39,302 nt of DNA, from NCBI GenBank assembly GCA_900553815.1, contig USEY01000029.1, positions 1 to 39,302 of the forward strand, read 5' to 3'. Positions 31,400 through 39,302 of this stretch are shown here, one piece after another. The DNA is from an uncultured Bacteroides sp. (GTDB lineage Bacteria; Bacteroidota; Bacteroidia; Bacteroidales; Bacteroidaceae). The notes beneath the pieces are model-generated. The model ran no database searches and was not told the origin of the DNA. It was given only the letters and a program-made list of their open reading frames with translations. Position numbers and translations under genes: made by a program. The first letter of the stretch is position 1. Every line of letters begins with the position of its first letter.

Positions 31400-32875
31400 T
31401 GCTTGCTTGTTTTTATCCTGCCTGCTTTTGCTTTTCCCGTTCTCCGAGATAAGCAGCAGTTTGTCGCCAATGTGTAGTTGCAGGCTACCGTTGGGTATAA
31501 GGTATTCGTCGCCCCGTTTCACTATCATGACCAATGTACCTTGTGGCAGATTCATGTCTTTCAGTGTATTGCCATTTTGCAGTGTGGCTTCACTTACGGT
31601 CATGTCGCGCAGGTTGGAGTCTATTTCATCGGGTAGTTCTACACCGAAGTCATTGCCTGTTTTTTCCATAGGCAGCGACAAACCGAGTACACGTGCAGCC
31701 CGCGAAATGGTGGTACCTTGTATGATGAGTGACAATATGGTAATGAAGAATACAATGTTGAAGATAATAGATGCTCCAGGAACACCTTCTACCACCGGAT
31801 AGGTTGCAAAGATGATAGGCACGGCACCGCGCAGCCCTACCCAAGAGATGAACAGGCGTGATTTCAGGGTGATTTTACGTCCGAAGGGCAGCAGGCAGAT
31901 GAATACGCTCAAAGGACGTCCTGCCAATATCATGAATGCACCTATAAGCAGGGCTACCGGTGCAAAGATTAGCATCTCGTGCGGATTAACCAACAGACCA
32001 AGACAGAGGAACATGATAATCTGGAAGAGCCACGAAAGTCCATCCATGAAGGTATATATTTCTTTCCGATACATGATTTTGTGGTTGCCCACCATCATGC
32101 CGGCAATATAGACTGCCAGATAGCCGTTGCCTTTCAGCAGGTCGGTAATGGAGAATGTGAAGAAGGCAAACGACAGCAACAGAATGGGATAGAGTGACTG
32201 ATTGTCAATATTCAGTTTATTGAGCATCAGGATGGCCAGCTTACCCAGCAGGTAACCAGCCGTGCCACCTACGATGAATTGTACGGCGAATGAGATAAGC
32301 AGATTACCCGTTCCCATGCCCGAGGACATGATAAACTGGATGAGTACAATGGTCAGCATATAAGCCATGGGGTCGTTACTACCGCTTTCCAGCTCGAGCA
32401 TGGGGCGCAGATTGTGCTTGAGGTTCATCTTTTGCGAGCGCAGGATGGCAAAGACCGAAGCCGAGTCGGTAGATGACATGGTGGCAGCCAGCAAAAGGGA
32501 AGTGATAAGTGGCAGGTGGATATTGGTCCAGCTGACATCGGAGAGGAACCAGATGAAAAGACCTGTAAACAGGGTGGTCAGCAGCACTCCTACGGTAGAC
32601 AGCATGATACCCGGTGCTAGCACAGGCTTAATATCACTGAATTTGGTGTCCATGCCGCCCGAAAACAGGATGATGCTTAGCGCTACCATGCCTATGAACT
32701 GTGCTTCTTCGGCATTGTGAAACTGTATGCCCAGGCCGTCGCTGCCAAAGAGCATACCTACGACAAGGAACAGTAATAGTACGGGAACTCCGAATCGGTA
32801 GCCTGTCTTGCCGGCAATGATGCTGACAAAGAGTAAAACCGAACCAACAAGTAAAATATTTCCAGCTGTAATCAT
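31391..32875 (-). CDS. CPA1-type potassium/proton antiporter (NhaP2/CvrA-like)
   Basis: This 494-residue protein exchanges monovalent cations for protons across the inner membrane. The start at 32875 (MITAGNILLVG) directly precedes the first membrane helix; an in-frame start 27 codons earlier is rejected. About twelve helices run to residue 390 or so, with the ion-site region SSTDSASVFAILR and SGSNDPMAYMLT (the ND motif). A cytoplasmic C-terminal TrkA-C-type domain follows (LRDMTVSEATLQNGNTLKDMNLPQGTLVMIVKRGDEYLIPNG), likely binding a nucleotide or ion that gates activity. This layout matches NhaP2/CvrA, which favour K+. The gene has its own strong promoter. Confidence 0.92.
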   Translation of the reverse strand: MITAGNILLVGSVLLFVSIIAGKTGYRFGVPVLLLFLVVGMLFGSDGLGIQFHNAEEAQFIGMVALSIILFSGGMDTKFSDIKPVLAPGIMLSTVGVLLTTLFTGLFIWFLSDVSWTNIHLPLITSLLLAATMSSTDSASVFAILRSQKMNLKHNLRPMLELESGSNDPMAYMLTIVLIQFIMSSGMGTGNLLISFAVQFIVGGTAGYLLGKLAILMLNKLNIDNQSLYPILLLSFAFFTFSITDLLKGNGYLAVYIAGMMVGNHKIMYRKEIYTFMDGLSWLFQIIMFLCLGLLVNPHEMLIFAPVALLIGAFMILAGRPLSVFICLLPFGRKITLKSRLFISWVGLRGAVPIIFATYPVVEGVPGASIIFNIVFFITILSLIIQGTTISRAARVLGLSLPMEKTGNDFGVELPDEIDSNLRDMTVSEATLQNGNTLKDMNLPQGTLVMIVKRGDEYLIPNGSLQLHIGDKLLLISENGKSKSRQDKNKQALA

Positions 32876-32953
32876 GGTGCGTATTTGTATTGATAGATGA
32901 ATAATTTTGTATTCCTGGACGTGCTTTAAACTACACAGATAAGGGAATATCTG

Positions 32954-32985
32954 CAAAAGTATTAAATAATCTTAGGTTGGGCAAA
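32954..32985 (-). promoter_or_regulatory. Strong promoter of the antiporter gene
   Basis: On the minus strand, TTTG at 32985-32982, a 20-base spacer and TACTTTTG at 32961-32954 are a full match. The leader is about 70 bases. Confidence 0.75.
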
Positions 32986-33067
32986 TCTTGTCGGAGCTAA
33001 ATGTATTTTGGTACATTAATACAGCCATTTGTACCGGTTCTTGTTGCAAACTGAAAACCAGGAAAGG

Positions 33068-34450
33068 TCAGTTGAACTTTAGTATAAAAGTGGTTTGTGG
33101 AATGCGTCGCAGGGTCAGGCTGCCCCCTGAGAGGCGCATGATTTGTCGGGAAATGCTCAACCCTATTCCGCTACCGCCTTCTTTGGTTGTGAAGAAGGGG
33201 ACAAAGATGTGCTCGGCAATGTCGGCCGGTATGACGGGGCCATTGTTGGCAACCGTGATAAAAATGGCTTCCGTGTCGTCGCACCAGGCATGTATGCTGA
33301 TTTCTTTGGTTTCTGTCATAGCCTGAGTCACTGTGCCATTACTTTTCTCAGTAGATTTATCCAAAGTCTGGAAGGCTTGCACGGCATTCTTCAGCAAGTT
33401 GGTGACAACCTGTGAAATCAGGTTCTCATCGGCGTGAAGAATGAGGTCGGGTGGGGTGATGTGAACCTGGAAACGGATATCCGTGTCATGGTATTGGTGG
33501 CGTGCCAGCTCTACCATTCGCTCAATAAACTCGCTGACGTAAAACAGGGTGGGCTCAGGGGTAGGGATACGCGTAAATTTGCGGTAGGACTCAACGAAGG
33601 CCAACAGTCCTTTGCCGGTGTTGCTGATGGTTTGCAGGCTGCGATGCAACTCTTCGGGGGTGGGTTGGCCGCACGAATGCAGCAAGGTGTCGCTCAACGA
33701 GGTAATGGGGGTGACGGCATTCATGATTTCGTGTGTCAGCACCCGTATCAGCCTTATCCAGGAGTCCAGTTCCTTTTCGTTCAGTTCGTTGTTGATGTCG
33801 CTCAAGGCCAGTATGCGCAAGTGCTCATCGTGCACCTTAATGCTGCTCACCCTAACGGCCAGGTCTACCGTGCCACGCTCGTTGTAGTAGGCTGTGCGCA
33901 GTTTGTCGCCCGAACGGCAGGAACAGAGCTGGCGGTAGAGGTTTTCGTCTATGCACTCCAGTTGCCTGATGTGTGTAAACACTTGCAGTCCCAGCAGGCG
34001 CAGGGCTTCATCGTTTTTCTGGTAGACTGCCCCATGGTCGTTCAGCACCACGATGCCAGTCTCCACACAGTTCAATATCAGCTCGTAATATTTCTCCCGT
34101 TGGGCCGTATTTATTTTCACGTTGTAGAGTATGGAGGCCACCTTGTTCAGGGCCTTGTTCACCAGTCGTGTCTCGGCATTTTTGTCAGCCTCATTAAAGT
34201 GTATGGAAGTATCGTCATTTTCTATTGCATCGAGTAGGAAAAGCAGATTGCGTGTATGCAGGTGATAATGTCGGGAGAGACAATACAGGCAGAACCCTAA
34301 GAAAACGGTTGTTGCCACGGCTGCCACAAGGAGGGGGAAGGATTCCCGGTTTTCGTAGACCAGTGTCCACAGGCAACCGGTAGCAATGGCGCTTGCCGTG
34401 CAGGCTATGGCTTGCAGGTAGAAAGGTTGTCGTTCGTAGTCTATCTTCAT
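33068..34450 (-). CDS. NtrB-like sensor histidine kinase
   Basis: This 460-residue kinase has two N-terminal membrane helices (about 12-31 and 37-58) with only a tiny loop between them. A linker and a PAS-like domain (about 120-220, ELILNCVETGIVVLNDHGAVYQKNDEAL) follow. The phosphoacceptor is His240 in LTHEIMNAVTPI, the N box NLLKNAVQAF has Asn355, and the G box is GGSGIGLSISRQI (425-434). The box normally written DNGxG reads NNGPVI, as I recall for related Bacteroidales kinases. With no periplasmic domain, sensing is probably in the membrane or by the PAS domain. It lies 38 bases after the gene for its NtrC-type partner. Confidence 0.92.
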   Translation of the reverse strand: MKIDYERQPFYLQAIACTASAIATGCLWTLVYENRESFPLLVAAVATTVFLGFCLYCLSRHYHLHTRNLLFLLDAIENDDTSIHFNEADKNAETRLVNKALNKVASILYNVKINTAQREKYYELILNCVETGIVVLNDHGAVYQKNDEALRLLGLQVFTHIRQLECIDENLYRQLCSCRSGDKLRTAYYNERGTVDLAVRVSSIKVHDEHLRILALSDINNELNEKELDSWIRLIRVLTHEIMNAVTPITSLSDTLLHSCGQPTPEELHRSLQTISNTGKGLLAFVESYRKFTRIPTPEPTLFYVSEFIERMVELARHQYHDTDIRFQVHITPPDLILHADENLISQVVTNLLKNAVQAFQTLDKSTEKSNGTVTQAMTETKEISIHAWCDDTEAIFITVANNGPVIPADIAEHIFVPFFTTKEGGSGIGLSISRQIMRLSGGSLTLRRIPQTTFILKFN

Positions 34451-34488
34451 ACTTTTTGTGCGAATAAGCCTTGCAAGTGACAGGCAGG

Positions 34489-35826
34489 TTATAGTCCGTA
34501 TTTTTTCATTTTATTGTAAAGCGTTTGGCGCGTAATGCCCAGTTGGGCAGCTACCGCCGACAAATTGCCGTTGCAGTTCTGCATGGCTTTCTGAATCATT
34601 TGTCTCTCCATTTCCTCCAGCGTTGATACTTGGGCGTCAGCCGGTTTGCTGGCTTGCTGCGACAACTTGAACAGCGATGCCGGCAGTATGTCTTCCTCGC
34701 TGATGATGACAGCCTTTTCTATGGTATGCTCCAATTCGCGTATGTTGCCCGGCCAGGGATATTGTGTCAACCTGTCGCATGCTTCCTGTGTCAGCTGCAT
34801 GTCTTCCTTGCCATAGCGCAGGCAGTAGCGGTGGATGAACAACTGGGCCAGGGGAACAATGTCTTCGGCACGCTGGCGCAGCGATGGGATTTCTATGTGG
34901 ATGGTATTGATGCGGTAGAGCAAGTCTTCGCGGAATTCGCTTCGCTGTACGGAGGCTTGCAGGTCGCGGTTGGTAGCACAAATAAGGCGTATATTGACCG
35001 GTATGGGGCGGTTGCTTCCTACCCTGACAACGCTGCGGCGCTGAAGAACGGTGAGCAACTTGGCTTGCAGGTGATAGGGCAGATTGCCTATTTCGTCCAA
35101 AAAGAGCGTCCCACCTTCGGCTGCCTCAAATTTACCGGCCCGGTCGGTATGTGCATCGGTAAACGAGCCCTTCATGTGTCCAAACAGTTCGCTTTCGAAT
35201 AAAGTTTCACTGATAGCCCCCATGTCTACACTTACCATAGGCCCTTGTCGTCTTCCTGACAAGGCATGTATCTCGCGTGCCAGCATTTCTTTTCCGGTGC
35301 CGTTTTCGCCGGTAATCAGTATGTTGGCATCTGTGGTAGCAACCTTTTCTACCAGTTGGTGCAATTCTTTCATGGCCGGGCTGTTTCCCCAAAACATGTT
35401 GTGCGCGTTGGTAGTCGGAGCCGGGCTGCTTCCTGCGGATGGTGCAGTTTGGGCTGCTTGTAGCAAGGTTTCCACCAGACGGTTGTTGTCCCATGGTTTT
35501 ACGATGAAGTCGGCCGCTCCTTCCTTGATGCCACGCACGGCCAGATCAATGTCGGCATAGGCCGTAAACAAGACAACGGGCAGTGCCGGATGGCTGCGCT
35601 TGATTTGCTGTAGCCAGTAGAGTCCCTCATTGCCACTGTTAATGCCTGCCTTGAAATTCATATCGAGCAGCACCACCTGCCACGTTCCTTGTCGCAAGAC
35701 ACTGGTCAGTGTGGCAGGTGAAGTCAATGTGTGTATCTCCTCAAAATAGGGCTTCAAAAGCAGTTGCAGTGCCTCAAGCACTCCCTTGTTGTCGTCCACA
35801 ATCAGGATATTTCCGGCTTTGTTCAT
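34489..35826 (-). CDS. NtrC-family sigma-54-dependent response regulator
   Basis: This 445-residue regulator activates RNA polymerase with sigma-54. The receiver domain (1-120) has D11-D12, phospho-acceptor Asp55 (VVLLDMNF) and the conserved Lys in FIVKPWD. The AAA+ domain (about 145-375) has Walker A GENGTGKE, Walker B TLFLDEIGNLP and an arginine-finger region. The sigma-54 contact loop, normally GAFTGA, reads GSFTDA. The C-terminal Fis-type HTH ends the protein (GNLSAVAAQLGITRQTLYNKMKKYG). The first gene of the two-gene operon, it is translated ahead of the kinase. Target genes are not evident in the window. Confidence 0.95.
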   Translation of the reverse strand: MNKAGNILIVDDNKGVLEALQLLLKPYFEEIHTLTSPATLTSVLRQGTWQVVLLDMNFKAGINSGNEGLYWLQQIKRSHPALPVVLFTAYADIDLAVRGIKEGAADFIVKPWDNNRLVETLLQAAQTAPSAGSSPAPTTNAHNMFWGNSPAMKELHQLVEKVATTDANILITGENGTGKEMLAREIHALSGRRQGPMVSVDMGAISETLFESELFGHMKGSFTDAHTDRAGKFEAAEGGTLFLDEIGNLPYHLQAKLLTVLQRRSVVRVGSNRPIPVNIRLICATNRDLQASVQRSEFREDLLYRINTIHIEIPSLRQRAEDIVPLAQLFIHRYCLRYGKEDMQLTQEACDRLTQYPWPGNIRELEHTIEKAVIISEEDILPASLFKLSQQASKPADAQVSTLEEMERQMIQKAMQNCNGNLSAVAAQLGITRQTLYNKMKKYGL

Positions 35827-35860
35827 GCAGTGTAGAGGGTATTATGAGTTAAAATGTACG

Positions 35861-35868
35861 CAAAGTTA
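35861..35868 (-). promoter_or_regulatory. Possible -7 box of the two-component operon
   Basis: TAACTTTG on the minus strand fits TAnnTTTG 34 bases before the regulator start codon. I find no -33 TTTG. A sigma-54 site is not present at the correct spacing. Confidence 0.4.
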
Positions 35869-35963
35869 GCCAATGATGTCTTGCTTTAGTATTTGAGTGT
35901 GTTAAAATAGGTAAACTGGGTGTGTTAGGCTGGGAAGAACACCCTTTCTGTTAGGTCTACTTG

Positions 35964-35999
35964 ATTCCTATAAGGAATTTTAAGATTGTTGTACAACAA
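35964..35999. promoter_or_regulatory. Two palindromes upstream of the two-component operon
   Basis: ATTCCT-ATA-AGGAAT (35964-35978) and the perfect 14-base palindrome TTGTTGTACAACAA (35986-35999) lie about 100-130 bases upstream of the likely start. NtrC-type activators bind dyad sites at such distances, so these are candidate operator sites. The surrounding 35869-36125 holds no gene I can support. Confidence 0.35.
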
Positions 36000-36125
36000 G
36001 AGGTATTTCTTTACACGAAAAAGCATGTAGTATTTTAAACCGGGTCAGTTTGTTTGTCTTGATTTTAAAAATCTTCGTTAGGGAGCTGTTTCCCTTTTTC
36101 TACCTACCTCAATCGCTTCTCAGAC

Positions 36126-36200
36126 GTATTTGCTCCGTATCTTCTTCGAATAAAGGTACCCAAAAGCGAAGAAGGAACGAAGGAGATACGGAGCAAATAC
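36126..36200. repeat. 23-base-arm inverted repeat in a noncoding region
   Basis: The arms 36126-36148 and 36178-36200 are reverse complements with one mismatch (GTATTTGCTCCGTATCT then TCTTCG or its counterpart). The 29-base loop contains GGTACC and a GAAGAAGG stretch. Part of the right arm is repeated directly after it (GGAGCA). No T-run follows. From 36201 to 36581 I see no supportable gene. Confidence 0.85.
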
Positions 36201-36581
36201 GGAGCAGGTGGGTCTGAAAAGACGTATGAAACCTGTATTTTGAAGAAAAATGAGTGTTGGGAATTTGGAGCGGATATCTGGCTCTCTAGATAACGTATAT
36301 GATACTTGATTGCTGGTAAAAAGAGTATATGATGTGACGGAAATTGAGAGGAATGTATGGGGTAGGGTGGAGGGAGGTCTGTATGAAAGGGCAGAAAAAA
36401 GCATGTATGTGGGCGAGTTGGCTAGTGCCCGGTTCTATAATATGGTATATCCGGATAATGAATCTCAAGGAAATGTAGCGGCGGAAATTTTTCTTCTCTG
36501 TTTTTTGTTCTATTTAATGTTTGATTGCTAGAAAGTTAAGAAATAGAAGCTGAAAAAGTTTAGAAAAATGTAGTAGAAAGA

Positions 36582-36613
36582 TTTGCATAGTCCAAAAGTT
36601 TGCCATACATTTG
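36582..36613 (+). promoter_or_regulatory. Promoter of the tRNA-Ser/tRNA-Glu unit
   Basis: TTTG at 36582-36585, a 20-base spacer and TACATTTG at 36606-36613 are a full match to the Bacteroidales consensus, 31 bases before tRNA-Ser. Confidence 0.8.
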
Positions 36614-36644
36614 CACCGCATTTGAGAAACGAATGCGGGTTTAA

Positions 36645-36731
36645 GGAAGTTTGGGTGAGTGGCTGAAACCACCAGTTTGCTAAACTGACGTACGGGTTAC
36701 CGTACCGGGGGTTCGAATCCCCCAGCTTCCG
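36645..36731 (+). tRNA. tRNA-Ser (anticodon GCT)
   Basis: The 87-base type II tRNA has acceptor GGAAGTT paired with AGCTTCC, discriminator G, anticodon loop TTGCTAA reading AGC/AGT codons, a long variable arm (GTACGGGTTACCGTAC region) and a GGTTCGAATCC T-arm. Confidence 0.96.
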
Positions 36732-36736
36732 CTCTT

Positions 36737-36808
36737 GGCGCTTTCATCTAACGGTTAGGATACATGCCTCTCACGCATGGTATACGGGTTCGATTCCCGT
36801 AGGCGCTA
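36737..36808 (+). tRNA. tRNA-Glu (anticodon CTC)
   Basis: The 72-base cloverleaf has acceptor GGCGCTT paired with AGGCGCT (two G-T wobbles), anticodon stem CATGC/GCATG with loop CTCTCAC, hence CTC reading GAG, and a GGTTCGATTCC T-arm. It lies 5 bases after tRNA-Ser. Confidence 0.93.
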
Positions 36809-36817
36809 CTAACCACA

Positions 36818-36850
36818 AAAGCTGTATCATTACGATGCAGCTTTTTTTAT
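36818..36850 (+). terminator. Terminator of the tRNA unit, just before folA
   Basis: An 11-base stem (AAAGCTGTATC with GATGCAGCTTT, one G-T pair) around ATTAC is followed by a T-rich run to 36850. It ends about 24 bases before the dihydrofolate reductase start codon. Confidence 0.88.
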
Positions 36851-36873
36851 TTTATTCCGATTTTTCTTCCTTT

Positions 36874-37368
36874 ATGAAACTTAGCATTATCTGCGCGCTT
36901 ACTGAAAACCGCGCTATTGGCAACAAAGGACAACTTTTATATTATTTACCTGCCGACCTCAAACATTTCAAAAATCTGACTACAGGGCACACCATCATTA
37001 TGGGACGTAAGACCTTTGATTCGCTGCCTAAGGGTGCACTGCCTAACAGACGCAATGTGGTGCTGACGCATCAAACGGGTTTTACAGCCCCCGGTATCGA
37101 AGTGTTTCACGCACTTGACGAGGCTCTCAATAGCTGCCAAAACGACGAGGAGGTGTTCATCATCGGCGGTGAAAGCATTTACGCGGCTGCCCTACCCTTG
37201 GCCGACCAACTCTGCCTGACGCATGTTCATGCTACTCCGAAGGAGGCTGATACGTTCTTTCCGGCTTACGACGAAACGGAATGGGAACTGACTGCAAGCG
37301 AAGCGCATGAACCGGACGAAAAGAATGCGCTGCCTTACACCTTTGCCTTCTATCAGCGTAAAAAATAG
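36874..37368 (+). CDS. folA: Dihydrofolate reductase
   Basis: This 164-residue enzyme reduces dihydrofolate with NADPH to supply tetrahydrofolate for thymidylate and purine synthesis. The start at 36874 (MKLSIICALTENRAIG) is the family start; an upstream in-frame ATG lies in the tRNA terminator and is rejected. Motifs: GNKGQLLYYLPADLKHFK with the substrate-site Asp, GHTIIMGRKTFDSLPKG and FIIGGESIYAAAL. The position of the conserved Trp (W22 of E. coli) is Tyr here. No thyA adjoins it. It is followed by the nucleotidase gene 66 bases on. Confidence 0.97.
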   Translation: MKLSIICALTENRAIGNKGQLLYYLPADLKHFKNLTTGHTIIMGRKTFDSLPKGALPNRRNVVLTHQTGFTAPGIEVFHALDEALNSCQNDEEVFIIGGESIYAAALPLADQLCLTHVHATPKEADTFFPAYDETEWELTASEAHEPDEKNALPYTFAFYQRKK

Positions 37369-37434
37369 GCGTGGACCGGCTGTCGCGCTGTAAAATTGGA
37401 GACTTCTATTGCTCGACTTTTCAAACTCAAAACC

Positions 37435-39162
37435 ATGAATAAATTACTGGCAATCATCGGTGCGGCCTCGCTCGCACTTTCGGCTCAAGCCCAACAAAAT
37501 GAGGTGGAACTGACGCTGCTTGAAACTTCGGATGTTCACGGAAACTATCTGCCTTACGACTTCATCAATGGTGAGGCCGGTGCGGGGAGCTTGGCACGGG
37601 TTATGACTTATACAGACAAATTGCGCAAGGAGACCGGACGCGACCATGTGATTCTGCTGGAAAACGGCGATATCCTGCAAGGTCAGCCTACGGCTTATTA
37701 CTACAATTTCATTGACACGACGTCAACGCACTTGTGTGCCGACATCCTGAACTATATGCAATATGATGCCGGAACGGTGGGTAATCATGACATCGAAACG
37801 GGGCATGCTGTGTATGACCGCTGGGTGAAACAATGCAATTTCCCAATGCTGGGTGCCAACGCGGTGGAAACGGCTACGGGAAAACCTTACTGGAAACCTT
37901 ATACAATTATTGAACGAAAGGGGATTAAAATTGCAGTAATGGGCATGGTTACGCCGGGCATTCCGATGTGGCTTCCGCAAAACTTGTGGAGCGGCTTGAC
38001 ATTTACCGATATGGCGGAAACTGCACGTCGCTATATGCCGGAAATGAAGGCGCAGGCTGATGTGATTGTGGGACTTTTCCACTCGGGTGTGGGCAAGGAA
38101 GAGGGGGTGAACCAACTGGCTGAAAATGCAGCCTTACATGTGGCTAAATCGGTTTCGGGTTTTGACGTGGTGTTTTGCGGACACGATCATAGACGGGCAA
38201 ACCGAACCATCCTAAATGCTGCGGGCGATTCGGTGCTGATTCTGAACCCGGCGGCTGATGCCATGACGGTGGCTCAGGCTAAAATTAAACTGAGCATGGA
38301 GGGTAACAAGCCTACTATCAAGTGGATGAAAGGTGACTTGATAGACGTGAGCAAAATGCAGCCTGATCCTGCTTTTATGAAGCAGTTTAAAATGGCATCG
38401 GATGTGGTGAAAAGCTTTACGAACCGTACCATCGGACATAGCGCTCACGAAATGAAAACGCTTCCGGCTTTCTTTGGTCCGTCGGCCTTTATCGACTTTA
38501 TTCATCAAATGCAACTGCGCATCTCGGGAGCAGACATTTCGTTTACTGCGCCTTTGGCTTTTGATGCGTGCATTCAACAAGGACCGATTCGCGTTCGCGA
38601 TATGTTTAAACTTTACCGCTACGAAAACATGCTATATGTAATGGAACTGAGCGGACAGGAAATCAAGGATTACCTAGAATACTCGTATGCGGGCTGGACG
38701 AACCAAATGAAAAATGAGTCGGACCACTTACTGCTATTTAAACCCAATGCTGACAAAATCAAACAGCCCTGGCAGCGGATGGCTACGCCAAGCTATAACT
38801 TTGATTCGGCTGCGGGGATTCGCTACACGGTGGATGTGAGCAAACCGACAGGGGAAAAAATCTGCATCGAAAGTATGGCTGACGACTCGCCTTTTGATTT
38901 GCAAAAGACGTATCGCTGTGCCATTAACTCGTATCGCGGAAATGGCGGTGGCAACTTGCTGACGAAAGGTGCCGGCATTAAAGCTGAGGATTTGGATAAA
39001 CGCATTGTATGGAGTACTGACAAGGATTTGCGATACTACCTGATGAAGGCGATTGAAGAGGCTGACAGCATTTCGCCAGAACCCTTGAACCTGTGGAAAT
39101 TCGTTCCTGCAGCATGGACTGAAAAGGCTAAACTGCGCGACATGGAGTTGCTGAAACAATAA
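37435..39162 (+). CDS. Exported 5'-nucleotidase / 2',3'-cyclic phosphodiesterase-type metallophosphatase
   Basis: This 575-residue protein starts at 37435, giving a clean signal peptide (cleavage near ALSAQAQQ). An in-frame ATG 13 codons earlier would put a basic segment before it. The N-terminal metallophosphatase domain (about 24-340) has the dinuclear metal motifs D33-x-H35 (TSDVHGNY), D79 (ENGDILQG), N117-H118 (GNHD), H211 region (FHSG) and GHDHR. The C-terminal 5'-nucleotidase domain (about 350-570) has the substrate-specificity loop region SYAGWTNQ and YRGNGGGNLL. It would act in the periplasm on nucleotides for salvage. It may be co-transcribed with folA and ends at a strong terminator. 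Confidence 0.93.
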   Translation: MNKLLAIIGAASLALSAQAQQNEVELTLLETSDVHGNYLPYDFINGEAGAGSLARVMTYTDKLRKETGRDHVILLENGDILQGQPTAYYYNFIDTTSTHLCADILNYMQYDAGTVGNHDIETGHAVYDRWVKQCNFPMLGANAVETATGKPYWKPYTIIERKGIKIAVMGMVTPGIPMWLPQNLWSGLTFTDMAETARRYMPEMKAQADVIVGLFHSGVGKEEGVNQLAENAALHVAKSVSGFDVVFCGHDHRRANRTILNAAGDSVLILNPAADAMTVAQAKIKLSMEGNKPTIKWMKGDLIDVSKMQPDPAFMKQFKMASDVVKSFTNRTIGHSAHEMKTLPAFFGPSAFIDFIHQMQLRISGADISFTAPLAFDACIQQGPIRVRDMFKLYRYENMLYVMELSGQEIKDYLEYSYAGWTNQMKNESDHLLLFKPNADKIKQPWQRMATPSYNFDSAAGIRYTVDVSKPTGEKICIESMADDSPFDLQKTYRCAINSYRGNGGGNLLTKGAGIKAEDLDKRIVWSTDKDLRYYLMKAIEEADSISPEPLNLWKFVPAAWTEKAKLRDMELLKQ

Positions 39163-39176
39163 AATCTGCATACAGC

Positions 39177-39238
39177 AAAAGGCTCGAACTGTTATTCCTG
39201 TTCTGAATGGGATGGGAATAATGGTTCGAGCCTTTGAT
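39177..39238 (+). terminator. Terminator after the nucleotidase gene
   Basis: AAAGGCTCGAAC (39178-39189) pairs with GTTCGAGCCTTT (39224-39235) around a 34-base loop that can itself fold (TTATTCC with GGAATAA). A following gene on either strand could share it. The last 64 bases of the window hold nothing I can identify. Confidence 0.8.
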
Positions 39239-39302
39239 AATTTAAGTGTATCCATCCCATCTACCCCATTCTTTTATATCAAAAAGGCTTTAGCTGATTT
39301 TG

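Noticed and set aside
35855..35880. Possible sigma-54 promoter (TTGGC...TTTGC on the minus strand)
   Set aside because: The GG and GC elements are two bases too close together for sigma-54, and the same bases fit a TAnnTTTG box better.
36120..36404. 94-residue minus-strand open frame over the inverted repeat
   Set aside because: It is low-complexity and covers the palindrome; no start context or homology.
36310..36531. 73-residue plus-strand open frame
   Set aside because: No recognisable family, no consensus promoter, and a composition like the surrounding noncoding DNA. It is not impossible, but unsupported.

Overview
The window reads as a chromosomal segment of a gut-type Bacteroidales bacterium, most likely Bacteroidaceae. 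The main evidence is the TAnnTTTG (-7) and TTTG (-33) promoter boxes in front of several genes and RNAs. Supporting evidence is the run of families typical of the group: PPi-dependent phosphofructokinase, DUF3667, DUF4469/HU-like, DUF6048/DUF6452, DUF4199, a triple-tyrosine transmembrane regulator, a BtuB/BtuG corrinoid system and lipoproteins with acidic residues after the lipid cysteine. I see no transposase, integrase, phage gene, CRISPR array or recognisable defence system. I cannot name a species.

Layout. 1-4 kb: an exported CbiK-type chelatase, a membrane-anchored GH25 lysozyme and PPi-dependent phosphofructokinase. 4.1-6.9 kb: two adjacent paralogous zinc-ribbon membrane proteins (DUF3667). 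7-11.2 kb: a GH13 lipoprotein, an HU-like/DUF4469 protein, and a noncoding stretch dense in palindromic repeats that also supplies the C-terminus of a small gene. 11.2-18.5 kb: a long run of minus-strand genes for a DUF4199 membrane protein, a polyprenyl-type GT2, DUF6452, DUF6048, the manganese exporter MntP, ApbE, a patatin-like lipase and an RluA-family pseudouridine synthase. 18.6-18.85 kb: SRP RNA and tRNA-Thr as one unit with a clear promoter and terminator. 18.9-22.5 kb: an AT-rich one-component transmembrane regulator and an HD-domain hydrolase.

22.6-28.3 kb: a cobalamin riboswitch followed by btuB, btuG, btuF and btuC. This is a surface-to-cytoplasm corrinoid uptake operon that lacks the ATPase gene btuD. 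28.4-33 kb: a DUF4250 small protein, a glycerophosphodiesterase, an AMP-forming acyl ligase and a K+/H+-type antiporter. 33-35.8 kb: an NtrC-type sigma-54 activator with its histidine kinase. 36.1-39.2 kb: a noncoding stretch with a strong inverted repeat, tRNA-Ser and tRNA-Glu, dihydrofolate reductase and a secreted 5'-nucleotidase-type metallophosphatase.

The best candidates for something under-described are the families of short tandem and palindromic repeats in the intergenic regions (periods of 7, 8, 22 and 24 bases), several of which run into the ends of genes. Other points worth a second look are the missing btuD, the exported CbiK-like protein, the DUF3667 pair, and the dihydrofolate reductase gene placed directly after a tRNA terminator.
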